Assembly: GCA_041662605.1 (NCBI GenBank)
Contig: JBAZSD010000015.1
Coordinates: 34,807-98,806 of the forward strand
Source of the DNA: Desulfomonilaceae bacterium
GTDB taxonomy: Bacteria; Desulfobacterota; Desulfomonilia; Desulfomonilales; Desulfomonilaceae
DNA: 64,000 nucleotides
Direction of reading: 5' to 3'
Part shown: positions 55,083 to 64,000 of the stretch, piece by piece
Layout: each line of letters starts with the position of its first letter
How positions within the stretch are numbered: position 1 is the stretch's first letter
Notes under the pieces: model-generated
What the model was told of the DNA's origin: nothing
Seen by the model: the letters and a program-made list of their open reading frames with translations, nothing else
Databases searched by the model: none
Made by a program: the position numbers and the translations under genes

Positions 55083-57140
55083 ATGTTAGCGATTTGCTAC
55101 AGCCTGTTATTATCATTTAGTCTATTTGTCGACCTAACTGTGTGTGGCTCCAATCCGGGATTTTGGGGCGGGTTATTTCTGCTTTTGATGCCCTTGACAT
55201 GTGTGATCTGGGGACGACTGTATTTCAAGGTTTTCTCCATCGATGATCCATGTCTTCTGAGTATTGAATCCTCTCTCATAACAGGATTTTTTGTAATAAG
55301 CCTGTTAGCGATGTGCCTTGTTTTCTACCTGCCTCCCCTAGCTAACATGAGTATCTTGAGCGCCACTTTGTCAATGGCAATGATTTGTTTATTGATTTTC
55401 AATAGAAAAAGTTTTCAACAAATTTATGTAACAACCCCAAATATAGGACTTCTAGCTGTCGTTGGTTTGGCAATGTCTCTTTGGAGTCAGACGGGAATCA
55501 TTCAGACCGTCGTCAGTGGGCAAGAGATTATATTCCGGCCATGTGTCGATTATTTTATTCATGCTTCAATGATTCAAAGGCTGTATGAAGGTTCAACGCT
55601 CGGTCGTCATCAAGAATTTGCCTTAATGTCTGGGATACCCGCTCCGTTATATCACTATGCTTCTTATATGTTTTCTTCTTTATTGAGAGCCGTAAGCGAT
55701 TTACCGGCTATCAATATAGCCACTGCATTTTGGCTCCCTTTTGGAGGAATACTTTCCGGTCTGGGGGCTTTTGTTTTTGGCAATTCCATGTGGGGGAAAA
55801 AGGAAGGGATTGTCAGCGCTCTGGCGATTACTTTGTTACCAGATCCGTACATGTGCGGCTGCGGCCTCGGTTATTTCAGTTACCATTTCCTTGGTCAGAC
55901 AGGAGCAGCCAATTATTACGCAGAAGCAATCGCCGCAGTAGGCCTCGGCACACTGGCCCAAGGGATAGTCAAGGCAAATTCCCGAATAATTCTGGCGGGA
56001 TTAATTCCAATTTCTACTCTGGTATTTTTTAAAGCCCATATATTTATTGTTGTTTTTCCGGCAGCATGTTTCTGGTTAATTTTGTCTTTGTCTCGCATGA
56101 GTACAACGACAAAAATATTAGGGATAATATTACTTTCTGCTGCCTTCGGGTTAGTAGCATTATTAGCTTGGCATCTTAACTACATTTCGCTTGGCAAACC
56201 ATGGGCAATTGAATTTTTCAGGAACATTTTCTCTTCTGGTATAGGAAATAGACCAAGGCTTCATACAACTATTTTCTCTCTGACACAAAGCACTTCGACT
56301 ATTTTGGATGATGTCATAGTCGGGACCACCATGGTCTGGTTAGGAACCCTTGGACCAGTTCTCCTCGGAGGAGTGATTTTGATATATTACCTGAAAAGAA
56401 AAGATCTTTTGAATTTCCGAGATATGGTTCCCTTCCTATGTCTCTTGTTTTGGACGATCTTAATTCTGATTATGCCAGCTAATACTAATGTGTTAGGTAG
56501 ACCCGATGAATTTCATCACAGGCCATATCATGCTGTCTATTATTTCTTTACAATTTGGGTAATTGCGAGATCTGCGAACCTGTTCTTTTCGAGTCCTTGT
56601 CGGCCATCAAAAAAATCTGGCTCTAGTGGTATGAAGTCGAAATTCATTCCGATCATAGTAAGCCTGTCGTTATTGTTGATCCCACTGTATTTCGGTAAAA
56701 GGGTTCTCAACACAGGGGCTTGGGTTTCGGGACTCCATGATGTCACTATTGACCCCGGTTTGTGGGAAGCTTCTAAATTTATTAGAAATAAAGGTCATTT
56801 GGGAGATGTTACCCTAGATTCGACCGAAGACAAGTTTCACAATATTGTTTGCGGGGTTGGTGAGAGGCGTTTATTTTTGTCCGAACCTTACATATCCCGG
56901 CTTTCTAACGATAGTCCAGATCTAGAATGGATAGAAAAAAAACGAAGGATTCACAATCAGCTGAGACAATGCCCCACTAAAGAGTGCGTTGGGAAAATCG
57001 TAAGGACTTGGAACATTCGATGGTATTTGTTGCATCCAGGAGATAAAATTTCATGGCCTCTGGAAATGCAAAATCGATTCCTTTTTGAATCAAATGGATA
57101 TAGGGTTTTTGACATGTATTTGTTCGGTCATCGTTTGTAA
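55083..57140 (+). CDS. Large polytopic membrane protein, GT-C-like
   Basis: The 685-residue protein has about 12-13 hydrophobic helices and a final soluble segment of about 130 residues. A DYFIHASMIQRL segment after an early loop resembles the acidic loop of GT-C glycosyltransferases and related membrane enzymes. No named family is certain. The frame extends to GTG 55050; the first ATG is 55083. The locus points to polymer assembly or decoration. Confidence 0.6.
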   Translation: MLAICYSLLLSFSLFVDLTVCGSNPGFWGGLFLLLMPLTCVIWGRLYFKVFSIDDPCLLSIESSLITGFFVISLLAMCLVFYLPPLANMSILSATLSMAMICLLIFNRKSFQQIYVTTPNIGLLAVVGLAMSLWSQTGIIQTVVSGQEIIFRPCVDYFIHASMIQRLYEGSTLGRHQEFALMSGIPAPLYHYASYMFSSLLRAVSDLPAINIATAFWLPFGGILSGLGAFVFGNSMWGKKEGIVSALAITLLPDPYMCGCGLGYFSYHFLGQTGAANYYAEAIAAVGLGTLAQGIVKANSRIILAGLIPISTLVFFKAHIFIVVFPAACFWLILSLSRMSTTTKILGIILLSAAFGLVALLAWHLNYISLGKPWAIEFFRNIFSSGIGNRPRLHTTIFSLTQSTSTILDDVIVGTTMVWLGTLGPVLLGGVILIYYLKRKDLLNFRDMVPFLCLLFWTILILIMPANTNVLGRPDEFHHRPYHAVYYFFTIWVIARSANLFFSSPCRPSKKSGSSGMKSKFIPIIVSLSLLLIPLYFGKRVLNTGAWVSGLHDVTIDPGLWEASKFIRNKGHLGDVTLDSTEDKFHNIVCGVGERRLFLSEPYISRLSNDSPDLEWIEKKRRIHNQLRQCPTKECVGKIVRTWNIRWYLLHPGDKISWPLEMQNRFLFESNGYRVFDMYLFGHRL

Positions 57141-57484
57141 AGTTTTTGCTCTTCACATTCTGTAGACAGAAAAGGGTTATTTTTTTAAATTTTTTTAAAT
57201 GTAAGCAAAATCACCGTAGAAATAAAAGGTAATTAAGAATTTTTTCCTACTAGGACCGAAATTCTATATACTGATGATCATTCAATTCACGTTTGACGAA
57301 TTCACCTTGGGGAACAAAGGTGACAGAAGACCCCCTGATGAAGTTTGTTCGAATTCACTTCCCAAACAGCGGCAGCAGCATGAAAAAGAAGGTTGAACGT
57401 AAAGCTTGCTTTCAACTGTGCCAAATCCTTAGACCGTCGCTTGGTTACGCAATGATTGGAAATTAACAACTCTTTTATCTGGAA
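57141..57484 (+). other. Intergenic region, AT-rich, no gene seen
   Basis: There are poly-T/poly-A tracts near 57180-57200. A 28-codon frame beginning near 57379 has no ribosome binding site. On the other strand the short frame 57302-57517 has no family resemblance. No hairpin terminator of quality was found. Confidence 0.4.
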
Positions 57485-58555
57485 ATGTCTAAAGCTGTAC
57501 ACAAGCATATTGTTCATTCTGTGGTGTTGTTCATTTCAAGCCTGGTTACGATTATAGTTTTATCTGAACTTTCTTTCAGAGGATACATATACCTGAAATT
57601 CGGCCCGGTGGCCTTTCGGCCACCAATTATGACTTCAGACCCGAAGCTTGGTTGGCGGATGATAGAGAATATTTCAATTCATACGACTTGTTTAGATGCC
57701 TCTGGAAAGCAATACGAATTAAGTTTTTCCACGTCCTCGGGTGGATTTCGGAAATACCCTTTGAGATTGGAAAAACATCAACGCATCTTGTTTATTGGAG
57801 ATTCTTTTACTGCTGCTAACGACGTTTCAGATAGCAAGACTTATTATTCTCTCGTGGGCGATGCAATTGGGACCACTATTTTTGCATATGGTTGTGGCGG
57901 ATATGGCTCGCTGCAAGAATACATGATATTGGATGAATACCTAGACGCCATTTCGCCCGACGTAGTGGTCTGGCAGTTCTGTTACAATGACTTTTTTGAC
58001 AATTCATGGCCTATGGCTCGGGAGCGGGGAAACGAAATGAGACGTCCATTCTTATCTGAGGACGGAAAGATTTTCTACGCTGGTAGCAATAACGATTCCA
58101 GTTTGAGGCATTTTCTGAGTAAATATATGCTTCTAACGCGTCGGCTATTTGAAAAAGCGTATGAAATCGAGTCATATATTGGTATGAGATTTAACTTTGA
58201 ACAAAATATCAATGAAATAGGTCTTCGGCATGAAGGTTTCAGACAGTCTGTCCAAACTACGCGTAAGATAATGTCAATGGTTAGAAATAGGATACCAAAA
58301 GCTCGCATCGTGGCGTTTTCCGTAGATAATACTCAGCCATATCTTGATCAGTTCCAAGAGATTGCCAAAGAACAACAGATTGAATTTATTGATGGAATCG
58401 GTAGTGCGATTCAAAATGCTGAAGACAGGGGTATAACAGTCAGATCATCCGATAAATTCCATTGGAATGAAACGGGCAACTCCATATGCGCGAACTTAAT
58501 TGTTTGCTATCTTCGCTCAACACCAGGTGCAACTGTTCCATACGGTGGGCAATAG
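57485..58555 (+). CDS. Membrane-anchored SGNH hydrolase-like protein 3
   Basis: This 356-residue protein has an N-terminal helix (about 10-28) followed by ELSFRGYIY. Block I is FIGDSFTAAND, block II GCGGYGS, block III WQFCYNDFF. The final SSDKFHWNETGN supplies Asp and His. It has the same layout as the other three paralogues but different loops. It probably edits acyl groups on the surface polymer. It stands alone between two long gaps. Confidence 0.85.
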   Translation: MSKAVHKHIVHSVVLFISSLVTIIVLSELSFRGYIYLKFGPVAFRPPIMTSDPKLGWRMIENISIHTTCLDASGKQYELSFSTSSGGFRKYPLRLEKHQRILFIGDSFTAANDVSDSKTYYSLVGDAIGTTIFAYGCGGYGSLQEYMILDEYLDAISPDVVVWQFCYNDFFDNSWPMARERGNEMRRPFLSEDGKIFYAGSNNDSSLRHFLSKYMLLTRRLFEKAYEIESYIGMRFNFEQNINEIGLRHEGFRQSVQTTRKIMSMVRNRIPKARIVAFSVDNTQPYLDQFQEIAKEQQIEFIDGIGSAIQNAEDRGITVRSSDKFHWNETGNSICANLIVCYLRSTPGATVPYGGQ

Positions 58556-59123
58556 CCTTTTATACATGTGACATTTAGGGTTGAAAGAAAAGAGACAGTG
58601 GCTCCTTGAAAAAGTCTTTAGAAAATTCCAATCTAAAAACCACGTGATTCATCGGCCGAGGCTAAGTGGCTTCGGGGGAAGTTTCTTTTGGCTTTGGCTC
58701 GTCACAGGGGCTAGGTCCAAAAAAGACAAGCGTTTATGCTCATGCCGCATGTTTTGATGTGCAATATCGCTCACAAATAAACCGTGTAACATCAACCTGT
58801 TATTTTTATTGCCGATTCAATATGTTCGATGTACCTCGAAAAATCATTTGCCACACCGCTTTTTGGCCTGTATCTTTACATTAATCTGATTATTATTCAT
58901 AATTGAAAGATATGTTCTGGAGATAACTGACTGCGGCCAAACAGGGGCACGGTTATCGCTAGAATTAAAGTCATGGGGTGGGCTAAGACCCCGAGGACAA
59001 ACCGTCCCTGAAAAATGGTCTAAGCTTTCGGTATGTTGTCCATTTAACGCTCTGAATTGGAATCGTTTCCTCAACAATCGGAAACGAAAAACCTTTTTCT
59101 CCGGAAATTTCTAAAACAATGCA
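58556..59123 (+). other. Intergenic region, no gene seen
   Basis: This gap of 568 bases has no credible ORF, tRNA or repeat that I could find. A stem TCGTTTCC/GGAAACGA (59063-59070 with 59080-59087) could be a weak terminator or part of the next leader, but the T tract is offset. Confidence 0.4.
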
Positions 59124-60422
59124 ATGATAAAAAGACAAGAATATTGGATTGAACTAGCTATCACCCTGTTCTTGTTTGTTCTTATCAATTTATTCAGCCA
59201 GACATTTCAACGGCCTATTTCTTTAAACAATGGGCACGGATGGGATGGGGCCTTGCTCTTAAAGGTTGTGGAACAGTTAGGTAACCACGGACTACCTAGT
59301 GCTGAAGCTCCTTTCGTTTATCGTCTCGGAACACCTCTGTTGGTATCGCTTTTCTCTAAAAGAGACCTATTATTAGGGTTCAAGATCATCAACACTGCAG
59401 GAAATATGCTCACGGCTGTGTTATTTGTTTTCTGGCTCAATCTATATCTGAACGATCGTAAAACCAGGGTCTTGTTGGTTACATTTTTTCTTGTCATGTG
59501 GCATGGACCAGTTCGATTCGTCTATTACTATCAAGTCTATACCGATCCTTGGTTGTTTGTCATGTTACTTGCTGGCCTAATAGGAATTCAGCAAATTCAG
59601 ACAAGCGCCACTGTTGTACGCATATGCCTTCTGGGGTTGGTGGCATTTGTGGGCGTAATATTTCGAGAGTCTGCATTTATGATACCTGTCGCTTTTCTGT
59701 TTTGTAAAGACCCCATTATCCTGTCAAGGAAAACATCTTCTGCGTTGCCTAGCTTTCAGAATAAGCCAGTTATTGAGAGTATTCCCCCCACATTCTTTCT
59801 TCCACTTGGTTTTGCTATTCTTGGCCTTCTGACAGTTCACCTAATAGCCTCTCAAAACAATGAATACTCCTATATTAGAACAGCGATCATGTGGGCATAT
59901 AATAAACCCGCGTTAACCTATCTGCACGCTTGGTTTATTGCTTTTGGGCCGATTATTGTCATTCCGATTTATTATTGGCGTGGAACAATTCGTTTTCTGG
60001 CAAAGAACCAATTCATACTGGTTTATCTGCTTCAATTTGCAGTTTTAGCGTGGATTGGTGGTACTGATACAGAAAGAATTCTATTTTGGGGTGTGCCTAT
60101 AGTTTATCTTCTTGTCGGAAAATCTATAGAAGATAATGCAGTATTAGCAAAATTGATTCCATTTGGGCTAACCATTCTGATTGTTGGACAATTGATCTCA
60201 GAGAGAGTTCTTTGGACTATTCCTGATTATCCCAATGAGTTCTCTACGCCTTTTCCAATCCTGACTATACTCAGTAACAATTTTCAATATCTCGATTTGT
60301 ATTCTTTTCATGGTAGTCGGGCAATTCATGCTATCTCCTTTATTGAGTACATATTACTTGGTGTTTTAATCGTATGGTGGTTGAACGATTGCGAAAAAGA
60401 ATTGGACCCAAATAGACAGTGA
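59124..60422 (+). CDS. Polytopic membrane protein, GT-C/EPS-like
   Basis: The 432-residue protein has about 10-11 helices. The first loop has a GWDGALL acidic motif and a later APFVYRLGTPLLVS segment, a pattern often seen in bacterial lipid-sugar-dependent (GT-C-like) membrane proteins. The exact family is unknown. It is the only gene in its stretch between SGNH 3 and SGNH 4. Confidence 0.62.
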   Translation: MIKRQEYWIELAITLFLFVLINLFSQTFQRPISLNNGHGWDGALLLKVVEQLGNHGLPSAEAPFVYRLGTPLLVSLFSKRDLLLGFKIINTAGNMLTAVLFVFWLNLYLNDRKTRVLLVTFFLVMWHGPVRFVYYYQVYTDPWLFVMLLAGLIGIQQIQTSATVVRICLLGLVAFVGVIFRESAFMIPVAFLFCKDPIILSRKTSSALPSFQNKPVIESIPPTFFLPLGFAILGLLTVHLIASQNNEYSYIRTAIMWAYNKPALTYLHAWFIAFGPIIVIPIYYWRGTIRFLAKNQFILVYLLQFAVLAWIGGTDTERILFWGVPIVYLLVGKSIEDNAVLAKLIPFGLTILIVGQLISERVLWTIPDYPNEFSTPFPILTILSNNFQYLDLYSFHGSRAIHAISFIEYILLGVLIVWWLNDCEKELDPNRQ

Positions 60423-60452
60423 ACAAGAACTTTCCAAAGCCGATGAGAAGCA

Positions 60453-60470
60453 GCAGGCCATGTGGCCTGC
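60453..60470 (+). repeat. Short perfect inverted repeat between EPS genes
   Basis: GCAGGCCA and TGGCCTGC are exact reverse complements with two bases between them. No T tract follows, so it is not a clear terminator. Confidence 0.4.
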
Positions 60471-60624
60471 AAAGGAACTGCCTGAGTCTAAAAGGTTATT
60501 GGATGTGTGGTGAAGACTCCACCAATAGGAAGTCCGTGAAAGTGCTTTGTGCGGTAACTGTCGGCGATCACCCCAAATTTGACTTCCGATTCGTAGGTTG
60601 GTTCTGTAGGTCAAGCATCTTTTC

Positions 60625-62007
60625 ATGAAAACCTGGTTTGAAACAAACCGCATATTAACTTTGTTCACCATCAATTTTGTAGGTATCAGTCTTCTGATTA
60701 TCGTGGCCGAGCTATTGTTACGAACATTATATCCTTCTCCTATTGGATTTTTTGGACTTCCTTCAACTCGTAACGGAGCGATATACGGCTGGGGAATTCA
60801 TCCGAAGCAGTTGATAAAGATTTCCGACCCTGACTCCTGCGCAGTCTCCATAGACCGGACCAACAGCCATGGATGGCGAGATCTGGAAAGGGATTACGAA
60901 AATAGCAAACGATCCTATCGGATATTAGCGCTTGGCGATTCTCACACCTTTGGTGCGATTGTTCCAGCCGAGAAAATTTATACACGCATATTGGAAAGAA
61001 AACTCAGGGACGTCGGCTACAATGTGGAGGTCATAAGTGTGGCGTTGAACGGTTGGGGAACAGACCAGGAGTTGGAGGCGCTTGTCAACGAAGGCCTAAT
61101 GTACAAGCCAAACTTAATAATCCTGCAATTTTCAACGAATGATTTGTGGGACAACGCGTACTTTTACAATGCATCGAAACCTGGGTCGAAAGTTCCAGAA
61201 CAAATGAAAGGCTACAAACCTTTCTATTACGAGGTAGCTGACTCCAATGAGCTTTTGAGAAAAGAGAATCCACACTTTCACAGGTCGTGGACTTGGGATT
61301 CTTGGATCAGCAGCAATGTTATCAAACTCTGTATCAATAATTCCGAAATACTTAAACGCTTGTATCAATTCTCCCCTTACCATAATCCCTGCAACACAGT
61401 TTATAAGATAGGAAAGAATCAACTTGATCAACTTCAATTTCTATTGAATTTAGATGAAGGATCACATCTTTATAAGTTACTGCAAAAGCGGCTTGACACA
61501 AGAGTCACTTCAGATGAACTGAAATTATTCTTAAACTCGGAAGATGATCAAACCCAAAAAATCGCCTTCAAGGTGTTTGAAGACAGATTGCACCACAAAT
61601 TTTGGTTGGAGGAAAGATACTTCCCACAGAAATTAGACATAAATTCTTATGAATGGAGGCTGTTTTTGGCTCTCGCAATAAAAATCAAGCAATTAGCTAA
61701 TGCAATACACGCTGAGTTGGTCATCTTTCCGGTAACCGACGAAATGGAATTCAAATGGCACGCTGACTGGTATCGTCACCCTGACACACAAGAGGCTAAA
61801 GAGAATTTTTTAAGTCCGATACGAGCAATTAGAGAAATTATGCCTCATCACGGTATAAAAGTTGTAAACAGTTCCAATGGATATGAAAGGGCACGTAATG
61901 ATTCTCACGTGACTATAAAGGGGAATGAATCAATGGCTGAAGACCTCTATAAATTTCTGAAGGCAAACTATACCATACGTCGTCGTTCATCAAACGTTCG
62001 GGAGTAG
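60625..62007 (+). CDS. Membrane-anchored SGNH hydrolase-like protein 4
   Basis: The 460-residue protein is the longest of the group. A helix (about 14-32) is followed by ELLLRTLYP. Block I is ALGDSHTFGAI, block II LNGWGTDQE, block III FSTNDLW. The late NDSHVTIKGNE supplies Asp and His. An insert of about 120 residues (about 230-350) is unlike the others. It is convergent with the GT-C gene, with a 28-base gap. Confidence 0.83.
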   Translation: MKTWFETNRILTLFTINFVGISLLIIVAELLLRTLYPSPIGFFGLPSTRNGAIYGWGIHPKQLIKISDPDSCAVSIDRTNSHGWRDLERDYENSKRSYRILALGDSHTFGAIVPAEKIYTRILERKLRDVGYNVEVISVALNGWGTDQELEALVNEGLMYKPNLIILQFSTNDLWDNAYFYNASKPGSKVPEQMKGYKPFYYEVADSNELLRKENPHFHRSWTWDSWISSNVIKLCINNSEILKRLYQFSPYHNPCNTVYKIGKNQLDQLQFLLNLDEGSHLYKLLQKRLDTRVTSDELKLFLNSEDDQTQKIAFKVFEDRLHHKFWLEERYFPQKLDINSYEWRLFLALAIKIKQLANAIHAELVIFPVTDEMEFKWHADWYRHPDTQEAKENFLSPIRAIREIMPHHGIKVVNSSNGYERARNDSHVTIKGNESMAEDLYKFLKANYTIRRRSSNVRE

Positions 62008-62035
62008 AGTAGTATAAACAGAGTTTGGTCAAGTT

Positions 62036-63772
62036 CTATTCGAGATTCTTGCCGTCGGGCATAATGTTGTCAAGTGGGACTGTCCGAATCACCCATTTTG
62101 GCTCGATTTCTCTTTTAAGTTTGTAGGTTCCTATAGAATATGGAGATGGATCATACCATCCATCGACTACGTTGTTCTTCAGAAAGCTTTCGAGGGAAGG
62201 CGAGAATTTACTAGACTTATTGACGAAAAACTGGAGGTCATACATCTTGCCACCTGTTTTGACCGTACCAACGTAATAATATCTGTCCCATCTGGGGTCT
62301 GAGGCCCAAGAAGATTTATCTCCAAGCGGCCCATGTCCATATTGAATCCATGAACCATCCTTGTTACTTTCTTGGATCACCAAGTCAGCATTCCAATTGA
62401 AAAAATAGTCAACTAGTGACTTATTGTCGCGAGTCCTAGCTATAAAAGAGTCGTTAAGCCCTACAATATCCAGCCATACTGCTCCTGAAAAATAGGGGAT
62501 GCCTCCTGAATCACTGCCTGCTATTCGGACTTGAGCTATGTCCGGCAAGTTGGCTAACGCTGTGGCGACACGACGCTCTTTCTGCATAAGCAGGTCACTA
62601 ATCCGCCATTTGTTGTTTGGAGAAAGCTTTTTGGAATTACCATATATCTCAAGAATGTCCCTTGGTCCAAACGCAAGAAGAAACGCTATTAGAGCCCCCA
62701 CCAGTAAAATCAATCTGCGACCGATAAGCTCATTGAGAACTCCTGACATCCACACAAAGATCGGGATAATAAGACAGATCACCAAAGGGATCAATGGATA
62801 CAAGAAACGCCCTTTGACGTCCATCAGGGTATCACAGCGAGCAAAGAAACATAGATAGAATAGCAAGAAGCTAACGGCTGATAGCATGATTACTTTGTCG
62901 TTATTTCTATAATTTCCCGACAAAAACACCATAAGTAAACTGGGATAAATGAGGGCGAGTATAAGAGAGTGAGAACTGAAAAATGACTGCACGGTCCGCA
63001 TGCCAAGGCTGCTGACAAAATAAGATCCAGACGCTTTAATGTAAAAAGGATTGGGTAAAAGATGACCGAAATAGAGAACCTTCCAGGTAAGATACACGCT
63101 TCCAATGGCTATCAGAAATAAAAATCCCACTATTAGAGGTTTCAATTGAATACTGTTCCTACGAAAGGCCAAAACACAATATGATACGAATATTACAGGA
63201 TATAGCATAGTGGCCTCTGGCCGGAGCAAGATCGTGAGAAACAAGAGACAGCTAAACACAACTGAAGAACTGGTTCGTTGACGATTGATGAATGCCATGC
63301 CAGCTACAAATGAGGTTAGTAGGAATAGGCTGTAGATTATCGTTTCCATGCCTAGGAGACAGAGAGACTTGGTCTCCGGAACGAGAAAGATAAGAGCAGT
63401 GACCATCATAGCGCTTAGAGCCGAGCAACCGTAATGAGATCGTGCGACGGTGAATAAAATAAGGGCTATCGCCACCAAACTGGCATAACTAATCACCCTA
63501 GTAACTAAAAGGGGATCAAATCCAGCCTTAATGAACGGAGCCAGAACAACAACCAGAAGGAAGTTTGTGTAACCTTCAGTTGGATTCTGACCAATATTCC
63601 AAGTAATTCCATGCCCCATAGCCAAGTTCTTTGCGTAGCGATATGTTATGAATGAATCGTCAAATACATAATTCCAGTCCTGAATCGCAGCAGCAATGAA
63701 GGATAGCCCGATAGGCGCCCAGAGGATCAGGAGACACATAACAATTTGACGTTTTTCGTTAGGATTCTTCAT
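62036..63772 (-). CDS. GT-C-type membrane glycosyltransferase
   Basis: This 578-residue protein has about 11 helices. The first periplasmic loop holds the FDDSFITYRYAKNLAMGHG segment with the DD motif and a GYTNFLLV segment, typical of arabinofuranosyl-transferase-like GT-C enzymes. It uses a polyprenyl-phosphate sugar as donor. A soluble periplasmic C-terminal domain follows (about 405-578). Confidence 0.8.
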   Translation of the reverse strand: MKNPNEKRQIVMCLLILWAPIGLSFIAAAIQDWNYVFDDSFITYRYAKNLAMGHGITWNIGQNPTEGYTNFLLVVVLAPFIKAGFDPLLVTRVISYASLVAIALILFTVARSHYGCSALSAMMVTALIFLVPETKSLCLLGMETIIYSLFLLTSFVAGMAFINRQRTSSSVVFSCLLFLTILLRPEATMLYPVIFVSYCVLAFRRNSIQLKPLIVGFLFLIAIGSVYLTWKVLYFGHLLPNPFYIKASGSYFVSSLGMRTVQSFFSSHSLILALIYPSLLMVFLSGNYRNNDKVIMLSAVSFLLFYLCFFARCDTLMDVKGRFLYPLIPLVICLIIPIFVWMSGVLNELIGRRLILLVGALIAFLLAFGPRDILEIYGNSKKLSPNNKWRISDLLMQKERRVATALANLPDIAQVRIAGSDSGGIPYFSGAVWLDIVGLNDSFIARTRDNKSLVDYFFNWNADLVIQESNKDGSWIQYGHGPLGDKSSWASDPRWDRYYYVGTVKTGGKMYDLQFFVNKSSKFSPSLESFLKNNVVDGWYDPSPYSIGTYKLKREIEPKWVIRTVPLDNIMPDGKNLE

Positions 63773-63973
63773 TTTTGGGCCAATTTCAAAACACAGTTTT
63801 CGTATAGGTTCTTAGGGTAATTACTAAAAGAGCTTAACTTACGTTTTGGATGAAAGCTCTCACTATGATTTACGGGCGTCTCTAAAAATTGATTGATTTT
63901 TCAGTCCACAGTCTTCGCGGCTTGTTCAGTCTGTGCTATAGGGAAAGTATATCAAGCAGGGAGGACAAAGAAA

Positions 63974-64000
63974 ATGCCAATTCGCCTTCAACCTGGTTTT
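63974..64000 (+). CDS. Start of an unidentified gene, cut by window edge
   Basis: An ATG at 63974 with GGGAGG 9 bases upstream begins a frame MPIRLQPGF running out of the window. Nine codons are too few to identify it. It is divergent from the GT-C gene. Confidence 0.45.

Noticed and set aside
57302..57517. Possible transposase remnant in the gap before SGNH 3
   Set aside because: No DDE motif, terminal repeats or target duplication was seen; the resemblance was too weak.
1..64000. CRISPR arrays, tRNA or rRNA genes, integrases, prophage
   Set aside because: No regularly spaced repeats, T-loop signatures, rRNA-like blocks or recombinase motifs were found on either strand.

Overview
The window reads as one piece of a Gram-negative, probably anaerobic deltaproteobacterial (Desulfobacterota-type) chromosome. 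The reasons are a NuoN-type respiratory subunit, a small [4Fe-4S] ferredoxin, a SelW-like selenoprotein with an in-frame UGA, a class III (CaiB-type) CoA-transferase, and a Wza/outer-membrane export system. The phylum is inferred from gene content only. I saw no rRNA, tRNA, CRISPR array, intact insertion sequence or prophage.

Region 1 (1-11.4 kb): the 3' part of nuoN, a divergent tspO, then a Phe-codon leader peptide with a terminator/antiterminator pair in front of a CoA-transferase gene. A four-gene minus-strand operon follows: a bi-domain sugar-type oxidoreductase, a B12-binding radical SAM enzyme, a dihydrolipoamide-dehydrogenase-like protein fused to a STAS-like and an unknown domain, and a CrtI-like FAD oxidoreductase.

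Region 2 (11.5-32.3 kb): mostly housekeeping. It holds an S2P protease, NAD(P)HX repair (nnr) coupled to an orphan Hpt protein, mobA, a dGTPase, the SelW selenoprotein, a transglutaminase-like lipoprotein, ileS-lspA-yggU, a YkgJ Cys-cluster protein, ferredoxin, HU, yggT, a gamma carbonic anhydrase with a GNAT/PUA-like protein, rfbD, a lone leuC, a small secreted Cys protein and guaA. Two small proteins (59 and 53 aa) lie in apparent gaps.

Region 3 (32.6-63.8 kb): a large exopolysaccharide (EPS) locus. A PilZ protein and a polysaccharide deacetylase come first. Next are a Wza-like export lipoprotein, a putative outer-membrane barrel and a Wzz-like protein (minus). A divergent promoter region with a 10-bp inverted repeat separates these from a CpsD-like P-loop protein, two GT4 glycosyltransferases and a heparinase II/III-like lyase (plus). 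A minus-strand block then holds a GumC/Wzz, a CapK-like adenylating enzyme, a Wzy/WaaL-type polymerase or ligase, a WbaP-type priming transferase and a third GT4. The far end (51.2-63.8 kb), which looks more AT-rich, has a methyltransferase, four membrane-anchored SGNH proteins interleaved with polytopic membrane proteins, a VanZ-like protein and a GT-C enzyme. The expected Wzy-pathway parts are present except a Wzx flippase.

The most notable items are the Phe attenuator ahead of a CoA-transferase, the hidden SelW selenoprotein, the SGNH/GT-C array and the Lpd-STAS fusion.
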